Positions 33,441-41,846 of a DNA stretch of 64,000 nucleotides are shown here, in pieces. This DNA comes from DALYJJ01 sp031969915 (lineage in GTDB: Bacteria; Acidobacteriota; Terriglobia; Bryobacterales; Bryobacteraceae), in the NCBI GenBank assembly GCA_031969915.1, contig DALYJJ010000012.1, forward strand, positions 1 through 64,000, in the 5' to 3' direction. The first letter of the stretch is position 1. Every line of letters begins with the position of its first letter. The notes under the pieces are model-generated. The model worked only from the letters and a program-made list of their open reading frames with translations. It was not told the origin of the DNA and did no database searches. The position numbers and the translations under genes were made by a program.

Positions 33441-34679
33441 GTGGCCACCGAATCCTCCGCCGTCGCGTCCCGCTGGCAGGACGCCTTCCGCGCACTTCGC
33501 CATCGCAACTTCCGGCTGTACACGATCGGGATCGTGGTGTCGCAGTCCGGCACATGGATCCAGAGCGTGGCGCAGAGCTGGCTGGTCTACCGGCTCACGG
33601 GCTCGGAGTTTCTGCTGGGCCTGACGTGGTTCTTCACGCACATCCCGGTGCTCGTGCTGGCGCCCGCCGGGGGCCTGGCGGCGGACCGCTGGCCGCGGCG
33701 GACCATCGTCCTGACCGCGCAGTCCTGCGCCATGGTGCAGGCACTCGCCCTGGCTGCGCTCACGCTGAGCGGCCGGATCGAACTCTGGCACGTGATGACG
33801 CTGGCCTTGCTGCTGGGCGTGATCAACGCGTTCGACATACCGGGGCGGCAGTCCCTGTTCGTTGAACTGGTGGGGCGCGAGGAGCTGCTGAACGCGATCT
33901 CGCTCAACTCGGCGGCGTTCAACCTGGCGCGCATCGGCGGACCCGCGATCGCCGGACTGCTGATTGCGGCGCTGGGCGAAGGCTGGTGTTTCCTGGTGAA
34001 CGGCGTTAGCTTCACGGTGGTGATCGTGTGCCTGGCAGCGATGCGTTTGCCGCCTCCGGAGCGGCCTGCCGATGGGGCGGCGGCGGCGCGCCTGGGCGAA
34101 GGCTTCCTGTATGCGCACCGCACGCCGGCCATCCGCGCGCTGCTGGCGATGAGCGGGGCGGTGAATTTGAGCGGCGCGCCGGGGGTGGCGCTGGCGCCTT
34201 TTTTCGCGGACGGCATTTTCCAACGCGGCTCAGTCGGCTACGGCGTACTGACGGGCGCGCTGGGACTGGGTGCGGTGGCGGGCGTGCTGAGCCTGGCGCG
34301 CCGGCGGGGCGTGGAGGGGCTGCCGGGGGTGATCGTCACGAGTTCGGTGCTGATGGGCGGGGCGCTGGTGTGTTTCGCGTGGGCGCCGTCCTACTGGATT
34401 CTGCTGGCCACGATGCCGCTCATCGGGTTCGGCGTGTTCCGGCAGAACGCCTCAGCGAACACGCTGATCCAGACGCTGGTTCCGGATGCCTACCGTGGAC
34501 GGGTGATGGCTCTGTATTCGATGATGGTGATTGGGTTCCTGCCCCTGGGCAGTCTCGCCGCGGGCACGCTGGCCGAGCAGATCGGGGCGCGATGGACCGT
34601 TTTCCTGGGAGGGGTTTTGTGTCTGGGCGCCGCGGCGGTTTTCCGGTTCTTGCAGCCTCCGTTCTCGTCTTCCCGCTAG
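33441..34679 (+). CDS. MFS transporter (EntS/TetV-like, MFS_3 type)
   Basis: A 412-residue transporter with about 12 hydrophobic spans. Typical parts are RHRNFRLYTIGIVVSQSGTW, the loop motif GGLAADRWPRRTIVL, NAFDIPGRQSLFVELVGREE, and FRQNASANTLIQTLVPDAYR. This pattern is seen in EntS-like siderophore exporters and multidrug exporters. GTG start at 33441. It overlaps the metalloprotease start by 61 bases. Confidence 0.88.
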   Translation: MATESSAVASRWQDAFRALRHRNFRLYTIGIVVSQSGTWIQSVAQSWLVYRLTGSEFLLGLTWFFTHIPVLVLAPAGGLAADRWPRRTIVLTAQSCAMVQALALAALTLSGRIELWHVMTLALLLGVINAFDIPGRQSLFVELVGREELLNAISLNSAAFNLARIGGPAIAGLLIAALGEGWCFLVNGVSFTVVIVCLAAMRLPPPERPADGAAAARLGEGFLYAHRTPAIRALLAMSGAVNLSGAPGVALAPFFADGIFQRGSVGYGVLTGALGLGAVAGVLSLARRRGVEGLPGVIVTSSVLMGGALVCFAWAPSYWILLATMPLIGFGVFRQNASANTLIQTLVPDAYRGRVMALYSMMVIGFLPLGSLAAGTLAEQIGARWTVFLGGVLCLGAAAVFRFLQPPFSSSR

Positions 34680-35904
34680 GGGCGTTGGGGAACGACCGGT
34701 TTTCGGGCGCCGAGGCGATACTCGGCGACCTGGCGAAGATCACCGGCCTGGCGGTGAAGCGCAAGGTGCCGGCGGACTCGATGAACCGGGAGCGGCTGAA
34801 GGTCTACCTGGAAGAGCGCATCCGCGAGGCCGTGAAGCCGGAGGAGATCCGCGCCGAGGAGGTTACGCTCAAGCGCTTCGGCTTTCTGCCTCCGGAGTTC
34901 GACCTGAAGACGGCCACCATTGAGCTGCTGACGGAGCAGGCGGCGGCATTCTACGACTTTCGCAAACGCCGGCTCTTCGTGCTGGAACACACCTCAGGAC
35001 CGCTGGAGGACAGCGCGTTGGTGCACGAACTGGCGCACGCCCTGGCGGACCAGCATTTCCGGCTGGAGAAGTTCATTGAGGGCGGCGGCAAGAGCGACGA
35101 CTCCTCCACCGCGCGCATGGCTGTGATGGAGGGCCAGGCCTCGTGGCTGATGGCGGAGTACACGGCCCGGCGTTCCGGCGGATCGCTCCGCGATTCACCG
35201 GCCGTGCTGGAGGCGCTGACCAACCCGGGCGCGCTGGGCGGAGAGTTTCCGGTGTTCTCGAAGGCGCCGCTTTACCTGCGCGAAACGCTGCTGTTTCCGT
35301 ATACGCGGGGCACGGCGTTCCAACACGCGGTTTATCTGCGGCTGGGGCCGGCGGCGTTTGCCGAGGTGTTCCGGCGGCCGCCGGCAACCACGCAGCAGGT
35401 GCTGCATCCGGAGCTGTACTTCGAGCGGCGGGAGCCGGCGCGGCCCGCGTTGCCGGAGGCGCCCACGAGGGGGTGGCGGGAACTCGCCGCCGGAACGGTG
35501 GGCGAACTGGATCACGCGATTCTGCTCCGGCAGTACGCGAGCGCGGCGGAGACGGCGCGTTCAACCAGACCTTCATGGCCGGCAAGGAATACGCCGAGTG
35601 GGTGGGGAGGCATGCGGCGGAGGCGGCGCGGCTGGCGCCGGAATGGCGCGGAGGCCGGTATCGCGTGCTGGAAAGCAAAGGCGGGGCCACCGCTTTGCTG
35701 TACGCCTCCGAATGGGCGACGCCGGAGACGGCCGGCGCGTTCTTCGCGTTCTACCGGCGGCTGCTGTTGGGAAAGTGGAAGGCGGTGACCTTCGAACAGG
35801 AGGAAGCCCACCGGCTTGCGGGTAGCGGCAGCGGGGGGCCGTTCGTGGTGGAGTGGAACGGCTTGCAGGTGAAAGCCGTCGAAGGAGTGAAGACGGTAAA
35901 ATGA
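34619..35904 (+). CDS. exported HExxH zinc-protease-like protein, frameshifted near 35540-35560
   Basis: Starts at GTG 34619 after GGAGGGG, with a signal peptide (FPVLAASVLVFPLGALG). The zinc motif is ALVHELAHALADQHFRLEKF, with a downstream EGQASWLMAEY that could supply the third ligand. The family reading runs in one frame to about 35550 (ILLRQYASAAE) and then continues one frame over (FNQTFMAGKEYAEWVGRHAA) to 35904. The shift lies in a GC-rich stretch. It may be a sequencing error or a true frameshift. The stop overlaps the next gene (ATGA). Confidence 0.68.
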
Positions 35905-36497
35905 CAATTGTGCGCAGACTGAGCACTCTTTTCCCCGCGGCCCTGGCCGCTTTGCCCGCGCTGGCGTGGTTGGCCGTCCCGTCGCCCGCGGCGGTGATAC
36001 CGCGGCCTTCGCCGGAGCTGGTGATCGAGATGGTGGACGGCAGGAAGGTCTCAGTGGGGCAGTTCAAGGGCAAAGTAGTGGCGCTCGAGATTCTGCTGAC
36101 CACGTGTCCCCATTGCCAGGAAGCCTCGCGCATCATGAACAAGCTGAAGGCCGAGTATGGGCCGAAGGGCTTCGAGGCGCTGGGCGCGGCCATCGACCCC
36201 GGTGCGCGCGAAGCGCTGCCCAACTACATCCGGCAGTTCGGCAGCAACCTGACGATCGGAATCATTCCGCGGGAGAAGGCGTACGAGTTTCTGCAGCAAA
36301 GCGTGATGGTGGGTCTGCAGATGCCGCAACTGGTGTTTATCGACCGCAAGGGGAACATCCGGGCGCAGTACGACGGCCGCTCGCCGTTCTTCATGAACGA
36401 AGAGCGGAACATGCGGCAGCACATTGAGGAGTTGTTGAAGGAAGCGGGCGGCGCGGCGCCGGCGAAGAAGGCGGCCGCGAAGAAGGGTTCGAAGTGA
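35901..36497 (+). CDS. TlpA-like exported thioredoxin-fold protein (CPHC)
   Basis: A 198-residue protein. Signal peptide (FPAALAALPALAWLAVPSPA), then a TlpA/peroxiredoxin-type domain with the redox motif LLTTCPHCQEASRIMNK and the conserved cis-Pro region MPQLVFIDRKGNIRAQYDG. The tail is Ala/Lys-rich. The ATG overlaps the metalloprotease stop and the 3' end overlaps a second TlpA-like gene. It is probably a periplasmic disulphide reductase or bacterioferritin-comigratory-like protein. Confidence 0.82.
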   Translation: MTIVRRLSTLFPAALAALPALAWLAVPSPAAVIPRPSPELVIEMVDGRKVSVGQFKGKVVALEILLTTCPHCQEASRIMNKLKAEYGPKGFEALGAAIDPGAREALPNYIRQFGSNLTIGIIPREKAYEFLQQSVMVGLQMPQLVFIDRKGNIRAQYDGRSPFFMNEERNMRQHIEELLKEAGGAAPAKKAAAKKGSK

Positions 36498-37051
36498 TGA
36501 AGACGCTGCTGCTCACCGTGCTCGCGCTGGCCTGGCCCGCGGCCGGCGCGACGCTTCCGCGCCCCGTGCCGCCGATGTCGATCCCGCTGATCAACGGCCA
36601 GACGGTGCAACTGGCGGACCTGAAGGGGCGCGTGGTGGCGGTGGAGTTTCTGCTCACCACCTGCCCGGCCTGCCAGCGCTGTTCGGCGACGCTGAACCGC
36701 GTGTACAAGGACCTGGGGCCCAAAGGATTCGACGTGATCGGCGTGGCCACGAATCCGATGGCGCACATGCTGGCGAGCGACTACGTGAAGAAGCTGGGCC
36801 TGACTTTTCCGGTGGGCTATAACGAGAACCAGGACCAGATCAAGGAGTTCCTGCAGCATCCGCTGATTCAGATCATGAAGGTGCCGCAGTTGATCTTCAT
36901 CGACAAGCAGGGGCAGATCCGGGCGCAGTATTCGGGCATCGACGAGTTCTTCATGAACGAAGAGGCGAACATGCGGGCGCTGGTGGAGAAGCTGCTGGCG
37001 GAGCCGGGCCCGAAGCCGGCGGCGGCGAAGAAGGGCGCGGGAAAGAAGTAG
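36497..37051 (+). CDS. second TlpA-like exported thioredoxin-fold protein (CPAC)
   Basis: A 184-residue paralogue of the previous gene. Signal peptide (LLLTVLALAWPAAGATLPRP), redox motif FLLTTCPACQRCSATLNR and cis-Pro segment KVPQLIFIDKQGQIRAQYSG. GTG 36494 directly before the ATG is another possible start. Both proteins share the FFMNEE segment near the end, showing a tandem duplication. Together with the metalloprotease they form one operon for envelope redox or quality control (inference). Confidence 0.82.
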   Translation: MKTLLLTVLALAWPAAGATLPRPVPPMSIPLINGQTVQLADLKGRVVAVEFLLTTCPACQRCSATLNRVYKDLGPKGFDVIGVATNPMAHMLASDYVKKLGLTFPVGYNENQDQIKEFLQHPLIQIMKVPQLIFIDKQGQIRAQYSGIDEFFMNEEANMRALVEKLLAEPGPKPAAAKKGAGKK

Positions 37052-37128
37052 GGGGGCGCGGCGTGTTCTGGCGTTGTGCCGCCTCACGCGCGCGGCGGCG
37101 CTCCTGCTATGATGCCTATGAGCACCGT

Positions 37129-37206
37129 GCGCCCGTAGCTCAGCCCGGATAGAGCGCTTGCCTCCGGAGCAAGAGGTCAGAGGTTCGAATCCTCTCGGGC
37201 GTACCA
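37129..37206 (+). tRNA. tRNA-Arg (anticodon CCG), CCA encoded
   Basis: Acceptor stem GCGCCCG pairs with CGGGCGT before the discriminator A and an encoded CCA. The anticodon stem is CTTGC/GCAAG and the loop CTCCGGA, with anticodon CCG at 37164-37166. The T arm holds GGTTCGAATCC. TATGAT at about 37109 is a possible -10 box. A TA scrapyard begins directly downstream. Confidence 0.93.
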
Positions 37207-37347
37207 CCTGCCTCCTCCTTTTCAGTCGCGTGGCCATCTCCCGCTTGGATTCCTTCGAGGGTAAGGGCATAAAGGCTCGATGCGCTGGACTGGGCGTGAG
37301 GGCTGGCCATCATAGAGGTCCCCAGGGCGCTAAACTGGAAACGAGGG

Positions 37348-37572
37348 ATGGATGTCATGGTTCTCAGCGCCAGTGAAGAATCGCTCATCAGGACCGTGCG
37401 GATGCTGCCCCCGGACGAGGCCAGGAAAGTGCTGGCTTGGGCGCAGCAGCTTTCGGATCTCGGGGCCGGGCGGCCTGTTGAGTGGTCGGATTCCTGGTCG
37501 GACGACGATCTCCGGGAGGCTACACGCGCATCTCTCGAAAGGTTTGAGCAGCAGGAGCGGGAAGGACGTTGA
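37348..37572 (+). CDS. antitoxin-like protein of broken PemK module
   Basis: A 74-residue acidic protein: VLSASEESLIRTVRMLPPDE, ARKVLAWAQQLSDLG, then WSDDDLREATRASLERFEQQ. Proteins of this kind are often found before PemK/MazF toxins as DUF2281-like antitoxins. The stop overlaps the toxin start (TTGA at 37569). It looks complete. Confidence 0.65.
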   Translation: MDVMVLSASEESLIRTVRMLPPDEARKVLAWAQQLSDLGAGRPVEWSDSWSDDDLREATRASLERFEQQEREGR

Positions 37573-37724
37573 AGCCAGGTGATGTCGTCGTCGGCGCGTT
37601 TCCAGGCGCAGACACGACGAAGATCCGGCCCGCCGTGGTGCTCTCGACCGAGCTTTACCATCGTCATCGACCTGATGTAATCGTCGGACCAAGCGGCTTA
37701 GTGCTTCAGGCGACTGCGTCCTGA
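37569..37724 (+). pseudogene. PemK/MazF-type toxin, truncated at repeat R3
   Basis: TTG 37569 overlaps the antitoxin. The frame reads MKPGDVVVGAFPGADTTKIR, PAVVLSTELYHRHRPDVIVG, a normal PemK N-terminal half. It then runs into repeat R3 at 37693 and stops at 37722-37724 after 51 residues. A functional toxin would be about twice as long. Confidence 0.72.
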
Positions 37725-37781
37725 CCCGACCAGAACACTGATTCGTTACACGCGTACCAGCGTTCATGGTTGCCGGGCTCG
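37693..37781. repeat. R3 direct repeat, copy 1 (89 bp)
   Basis: Matches 38822-38910 with about three mismatches. On the minus strand it carries the last 25 codons of the small gene at 38835-39053, without the rest of that gene. It joins the truncated PemK on one side and a MazF-like fragment on the other. Confidence 0.88.
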
Positions 37782-37850
37782 ATGAACCCGCGGCCCGATG
37801 AGATCTGGCTGGCGGACTTGGGACTGGCCGGCAAGACGTGGCCCGCCGCG
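37782..37850 (+). pseudogene. MazF/PemK N-terminal fragment
   Basis: ATG 37782 follows repeat R3. The frame reads MNPRPDEIWLADLGLAGKTW, like the start of a MazF/PemK toxin, and homology ends within about 23 codons. The following bases belong to the opposite-strand zeta-toxin remnant. Confidence 0.5.
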
Positions 37851-37858
37851 AAGAACCG

Positions 37859-38415
37859 TCATTCCAGTCGCACCAACAGTTCTTGGACCCACGCGGGTAA
37901 GACGCTCGCCTTCCACACGACCCGCCCTTCTTGGACCAGAACCATTCGCTCGGCTTGAGCGCCGGCGTTATCGAAGACAACTGCCTCGTCCGCCAACCGG
38001 ATCGCAGCCGGAGCCCTCAGCAGACTGCGGAAATATCGCCGTCGAATATCAGCGTCGGGGACGTCGTGCCCTCACTGGGCTACGCGGAGGCGCACGCGAT
38101 CGATCTGCAGATCTGGATCGCCAAGGGCTATGTAGACCACAGCGATTCGGCGCCGGCCACCAGAGATATCGCCCCGTGCCCGGCCAAGGTGCTTTCTACG
38201 ATGAAGCTATTGCGTTTGGCGAGTAGAGACCGGCAGAGCAAGACGGCTCTCCGTGCAGCCGGAATCGCTGCGCGCGAAGGTTGACGGGAGTCAATCGTGC
38301 GCGCAATCGCATCCGGGTCGACAACAACCGTTGTTTCGTGGGCAAGCGCCGCCGAGATTGTGCTTTTTCCAGAACCATTCGGGCCGGCCACCAACATCAG
38401 GGTCGGCACCATCAA
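37859..38415 (-). pseudogene. zeta-toxin/AAA kinase-type toxin with two frameshifts and an in-frame stop
   Basis: Begins at 38415 with LMLVAGPNGSGKSTISAALA (Walker A), then AKRNSFIVESTLAGHGAIS. The frame breaks near 38150. Homology resumes in another frame as VVYIALGDPDLQIDRVRLRV, is cut by TGA about 38070, continues GHDVPDADIRRRYFRSLLRA and LADEAVVFDNAGAQA, then shifts again near 37955 to MVLVQEGRVVWKASVLPAWV and ends at 37859. Joining the pieces gives a nearly full-length zeta-like protein, so this is an ancient but recognisable pseudogene. Confidence 0.8.
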
Positions 38416-38645
38416 GCGACGTTCGACGCTATCTCGCGTAGCACCATGAGATGGGACTCCCGCGGCCGGGTCGGATCGAAGCGGACTTCAAACCGCCTTC
38501 CACTGGGATACACCGCCACGCAGCCCCCATCCGTTTCGCGATACACGACCAGGTGCCCCATCTCGAGAGCCGTCGAGCGGGCCTTGGAACAGGCGTCCGC
38601 GACGGCATGCGCGAATTCCTGTGTGAGGACGCTGACAATCGCCAT
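38412..38645 (-). CDS. antitoxin-like partner of zeta-type pseudogene
   Basis: A 77-residue protein from ATG 38645: AIVSVLTQEFAHAVADACSK, ARSTALEMGHLVVYRETDGG, then a beta segment FEVRFDPTRP. Its stop overlaps the zeta-type start (ATGA). Such small genes are regular partners of this zeta-like group. The gene looks intact and is an orphan antitoxin. A longer start at 38723 is unlikely. Confidence 0.6.
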   Translation of the reverse strand: MAIVSVLTQEFAHAVADACSKARSTALEMGHLVVYRETDGGCVAVYPSGRRFEVRFDPTRPRESHLMVLREIASNVA

Positions 38646-38720
38646 CCACTCAATTATGGCCCCTTTTGCCTGCCCCGGTGGATAGCTCGCGAAATGTCCG
38701 TGGGTTCGTAAGCGGCGCGC

Positions 38721-38777
38721 CAAGTCAAGGAAGGCTACTACAGCACCGAGGCTGAGGTCGTCGCGGATGCCCTGCGT
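38721..38777 (+). pseudogene. ParD/CopG-like antitoxin fragment
   Basis: A short open stretch reads QVKEGYYSTEAEVVADALR, which looks like the second half of a ribbon-helix-helix antitoxin of the ParD type. No start codon or toxin follows; R3 copy 2 begins 45 bases later. Short match, low certainty. Confidence 0.35.
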
Positions 38778-38821
38778 CCCTGTTCGCCAGCCTATGAAGC
38801 GGCGCTTTCGCAGCCAGCCAG

Positions 38822-38910
38822 GCGGCTTAGTGCTTCAGGCGACTGCGTCCTGACCCGACCAGAACACGGATTCGTTACACGCGTACCAGCGTTCATGGTT
38901 TCCGGGTTCG
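38822..38910. repeat. R3 direct repeat, copy 2 (89 bp, inside the intact small gene)
   Basis: Second copy of R3. Most of it (38835-38910) is the 3' end of the minus-strand gene at 38835-39053. The source copy, since the gene is complete here. Confidence 0.88.
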
Positions 38911-39053
38911 GCCACTCGCACGAAGAACTCACCGTCGGCCGTCTCGCATAGGGTCAAGACGCCGTTCGGTCCGAAATCGACGCGGCCCTCTTCCACAAAC
39001 GGAGTCTGCGGCGGGCCGGATACTGCTTTAACGAAATCTTCAAACCAACCCAT
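38835..39053 (-). CDS. small hypothetical protein (source of R3)
   Basis: A 72-residue protein: GWFEDFVKAVSGPPQTPFVE, FGPNGVLTLCETADGEFFVR, then NHERWYACNESVFWSGQDAV. No domain recognised; the beta-rich part with Trp and Cys could be an immunity-like or TA-linked protein, but this is a guess. Its 3' end is duplicated at 37693-37781. Confidence 0.55.
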   Translation of the reverse strand: MGWFEDFVKAVSGPPQTPFVEEGRVDFGPNGVLTLCETADGEFFVRVAEPGNHERWYACNESVFWSGQDAVA

Positions 39054-39184
39054 GAGATCTTCACTCCCCTCATGATCTGTATCGGCGCGTGGGGATAAAG
39101 CCCTTAGGGATCATGGCGTCTTTTTCTCTGAGGAGAGTTCCTAGCCCGGACCGGTACGAGAGCACTAGTTGGGCGGAGCCGGCC

Positions 39185-39763
39185 TCAGAGGGCCAGCGAA
39201 AAGCCCGCCGATACCTCAAGCTGACGCAGGCGGCCGCTCGCACCGGGGAGGTCGAACGGCTTCCCGGTCTGGTACTGGCGCACGTCGAAACGAATCAGAA
39301 ACAGTGAACTGACCCGCACTTTGAGGCCGCCGCCGTAGTTGAAGCCAAAGTTGTTGTCGCCGCCTCCCTGGGCCGCCGACGTTCCTGGAGGCACGAAGTT
39401 GCTGAAGTGGCCTCCGCCGGTGACGAACGGACGCACCGGGCTCCCTTCGGGCAGCGCGTAGACCAGGAAGTTGTAGCCGCCCTGGTGGATGGCCATTCCC
39501 TGCTTGGCGTCCGGAAAGACAAGCTGCGTCCGGTTGTAGGCGTACATCACTTCATGCCCGAAAAACCGGCTGTTGTTGAAGGTCAGCCGGAAGCCCAGGC
39601 GCCAACCGTCGTCGAGGGCGAGTGCCTGGCCGCCGGTGGTCGCAGTGCTTCCGATCTCCTTGCCGGAGAGGCGCGAGACGCCGCCGTGCACGCCGATTTC
39701 CGCCACCTGGGCGAAGGCCGCCGTCGCACACAGGAAGAGGGCAGGGAACAGAAATCTTGTCAT
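39185..39763 (-). CDS. exported outer-membrane beta-barrel protein
   Basis: A 192-residue protein from ATG 39763 (AAAGAG ribosome-binding site), with signal peptide FLFPALFLCATAAFAQ. Repeated amphipathic strands (RLGFRLTFNNSRFFGHEVMY, FNYGGGLKVRVSSLFLIRFD) end in LEVSAGFSLAL, as in eight-stranded OmpW/OmpA-type barrels. Function unknown. It follows lutC by 11 bases and might be read from the lut transcript. Confidence 0.75.
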   Translation of the reverse strand: MTRFLFPALFLCATAAFAQVAEIGVHGGVSRLSGKEIGSTATTGGQALALDDGWRLGFRLTFNNSRFFGHEVMYAYNRTQLVFPDAKQGMAIHQGGYNFLVYALPEGSPVRPFVTGGGHFSNFVPPGTSAAQGGGDNNFGFNYGGGLKVRVSSLFLIRFDVRQYQTGKPFDLPGASGRLRQLEVSAGFSLAL

Positions 39764-39774
39764 CTCTTTCTCTA

Positions 39775-40407
39775 TTAGACGACAACCACGTGGATCTCGC
39801 GCGGACCGTGCACGCCGCGCACCAGGATCTGCTCGATGTCGGCGGTGCGGCTGGGACCCGTGATGAACACCATCGCGCTGGTTGCGTCGGACGGCAGCGG
39901 CAGGCGCGTGTAGAGTTCGTCGAGCCCGGTGAGCAACCGCTGCCGGTCGATGATTGCCAGGTGCACGGGGGGCAACAGCGAAATCAGCCGCGCTTCCTCG
40001 GCGCTCGCGAGCAGCACCAGCGAACCGGTGTCGGCCAGGGCATAGTCGGCGCTTGTGATGCCGAGAGCGGCGCTGGCGCATGCCGCGCGCAATTCGTCGC
40101 GATCGCGGGAGGCCGAGCGCACGCCGGGCAAGCGCGCGATGCCTAATTCGGCGAGCAGCGGCGCGTTCGACGCCACCGCCGGGGCGCCGTCACACAATGC
40201 CGCCGCATAGGACACCGCCTCCTCCCGCGAAGCCGCGATGAGCACCTTGCCCGCCAGAGCCTCGAGCGCCGCTTTGAAGGAAGCGAGGCGTTGATCGAGG
40301 GGAGTGTCCGGAAGGCGGAGCCGCACCGGCGGCGGGGGGGAGGGCGGCTGCCCGGCGCTGCGGCCCAGGGCGGTCCGCACTTTGTGCAGGATCTTCTCGC
40401 GCGCCAT
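39775..40407 (-). CDS. lutC: L-lactate utilization protein LutC
   Basis: A 210-residue LUD-domain protein. ATG 40407 overlaps the lutB stop by one base (TAATG). Typical parts are ASREEAVSYAAALCDGAP, GITSADYALADTGSLVLLAS, LPPVHLAIIDRQRLL and VFITGPSRTADIEQILVRGV. LutC forms the third subunit of the LutABC lactate oxidase, which turns L-lactate into pyruvate. Confidence 0.92.
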   Translation of the reverse strand: MAREKILHKVRTALGRSAGQPPSPPPPVRLRLPDTPLDQRLASFKAALEALAGKVLIAASREEAVSYAAALCDGAPAVASNAPLLAELGIARLPGVRSASRDRDELRAACASAALGITSADYALADTGSLVLLASAEEARLISLLPPVHLAIIDRQRLLTGLDELYTRLPLPSDATSAMVFITGPSRTADIEQILVRGVHGPREIHVVVV

Positions 40408-41840
40408 TACCGTGCGCCCCGGCGCCGCGCGCGCCACTGCTGGCGGAAACTGCGCGCGGCCGGACGCGGCAGGTCCCGTTGGCTCAACCAGCCGCGGAGG
40501 GGGCCGAAATCGAGCAGGCCCGGCACATGCCGCACCCACTTGCCTCCGCTTTCGGGAAACATCGCGGCGCCCATCATGCCGAACATCTCGAAGAGCTTGG
40601 GCCGCCGCATCAGCCAGGCCCAGGCGCGAAACGCCAGCCGCTCCAGCCGCCCCTTGCCCTCGCGCTCCTTGGCTTTTACCACCTCGCCCCGGAGTTCCAA
40701 CAGCAGCTTGGGAATGTCGATCTTCACCGGACACACTTCGTAGCAGGCGCCGCACAGGCTGGAGGCGAACGGCAGCCAAGGGTCCTTCGAGACACCCATG
40801 TACTGGGGTGTGATGATCGCCCCGATGGGCCCGGAATAAACCCACGGGTAGCTGTGCCCGCCGATCTTCCGGTACACCGGGCAGTGATTCAGACAGGCCC
40901 CGCAGCGAATGCAGTAGAGCGATTCCCGCTTCTCGCGGTCCGCCACCAGCTTGGTCCGCCCGTTGTCGAGCAGCACCACGTAGAACTCGTCCGGGCCGTC
41001 GGTCTCGGCTTCCCGCCGGGGTCCGGAGACCATCGACGTGTAGACGGTGAGGGGCTGCCCGGTGGCGCTGCGGCCGAGCAGTTTGAGAAACACCGCCAGG
41101 TCCTGCGCCCGCGGGATCACCTTCTCAATGCCCGCGATGGCGATGTGGATGCGCGGAGCCGAATACGTCAGGCGCGCATTTCCTTCGTTCTCCACCAGCA
41201 CCACGGCCCCGGAATCCGCCACCAGGAAATTCGCGCCGGTGATGCCGATGTCGGCGGCCAGGAACTTCTCGCGAAGCACCTGGCGCGCAATCAGGGTCTG
41301 CTTTTCCGGCACGGTCTCCCGTTCGACGTTCAGCTTGCCGGTGAAGATCTCGGCCACGTCGTAGCGCGTCAGGTGCAGGGCCGGCGCGACGATGTGATAG
41401 GGCTTCTGGTGGGCCAGTTGGAGGATGTACTCGCCGAGGTCGGTCTCGACGGCTTCGAGATGATGGTGCTCCAGGCGCTCGTTGAGGTCGATCTCCTCGG
41501 TGGTCATGGACTTCGACTTCACCACCAGCCGCGCGCCCCGCTCCCTGGCCAGCTTGAGCACGAAGTCCGCCACCTCCGTGCCGTCGCGGCAATACACGAC
41601 CGTGCCGCCATGCTTCGCGACGTTCTCTTCAAACTGCTCCAGGTAGAAATCCAGGTTCTCAATGGTGTGCTTTTTCAGCTCGTGGGCGTGCGAGCGCAGT
41701 TCCTGGTAATCCGGAAGGTCGCTTTCCGCGATGGAGCCCTTGCGCTTGTCCATCAACCGGCCGGTGGCCGCGTAGATCGCAAGCTGGAGATTCGCGTCCG
41801 CGAGCGTCGAGGTTGCTTTGGGTGGTTCGAGTGTGGTCAT
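40407..41840 (-). CDS. lutB: L-lactate utilization iron-sulfur protein LutB
   Basis: A 477-residue protein. The N-terminal LUD domain includes GTVVYCRDGTEVADFVLKLA and GANFLVADSGAVVLVENEGN. The C-terminal ferredoxin-like domain has two 4Fe-4S cluster motifs, CIRCGACLNHCPVYRKIGG and CGACYEVCPVKIDIPKLL. LutB transfers electrons in lactate oxidation. Between lutA and lutC in one operon; the lutA stop lies just downstream of the next start region (6-base gap). Confidence 0.94.
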   Translation of the reverse strand: MTTLEPPKATSTLADANLQLAIYAATGRLMDKRKGSIAESDLPDYQELRSHAHELKKHTIENLDFYLEQFEENVAKHGGTVVYCRDGTEVADFVLKLARERGARLVVKSKSMTTEEIDLNERLEHHHLEAVETDLGEYILQLAHQKPYHIVAPALHLTRYDVAEIFTGKLNVERETVPEKQTLIARQVLREKFLAADIGITGANFLVADSGAVVLVENEGNARLTYSAPRIHIAIAGIEKVIPRAQDLAVFLKLLGRSATGQPLTVYTSMVSGPRREAETDGPDEFYVVLLDNGRTKLVADREKRESLYCIRCGACLNHCPVYRKIGGHSYPWVYSGPIGAIITPQYMGVSKDPWLPFASSLCGACYEVCPVKIDIPKLLLELRGEVVKAKEREGKGRLERLAFRAWAWLMRRPKLFEMFGMMGAAMFPESGGKWVRHVPGLLDFGPLRGWLSQRDLPRPAARSFRQQWRARRRGAR

Positions 41841-41846
41841 CGGACT

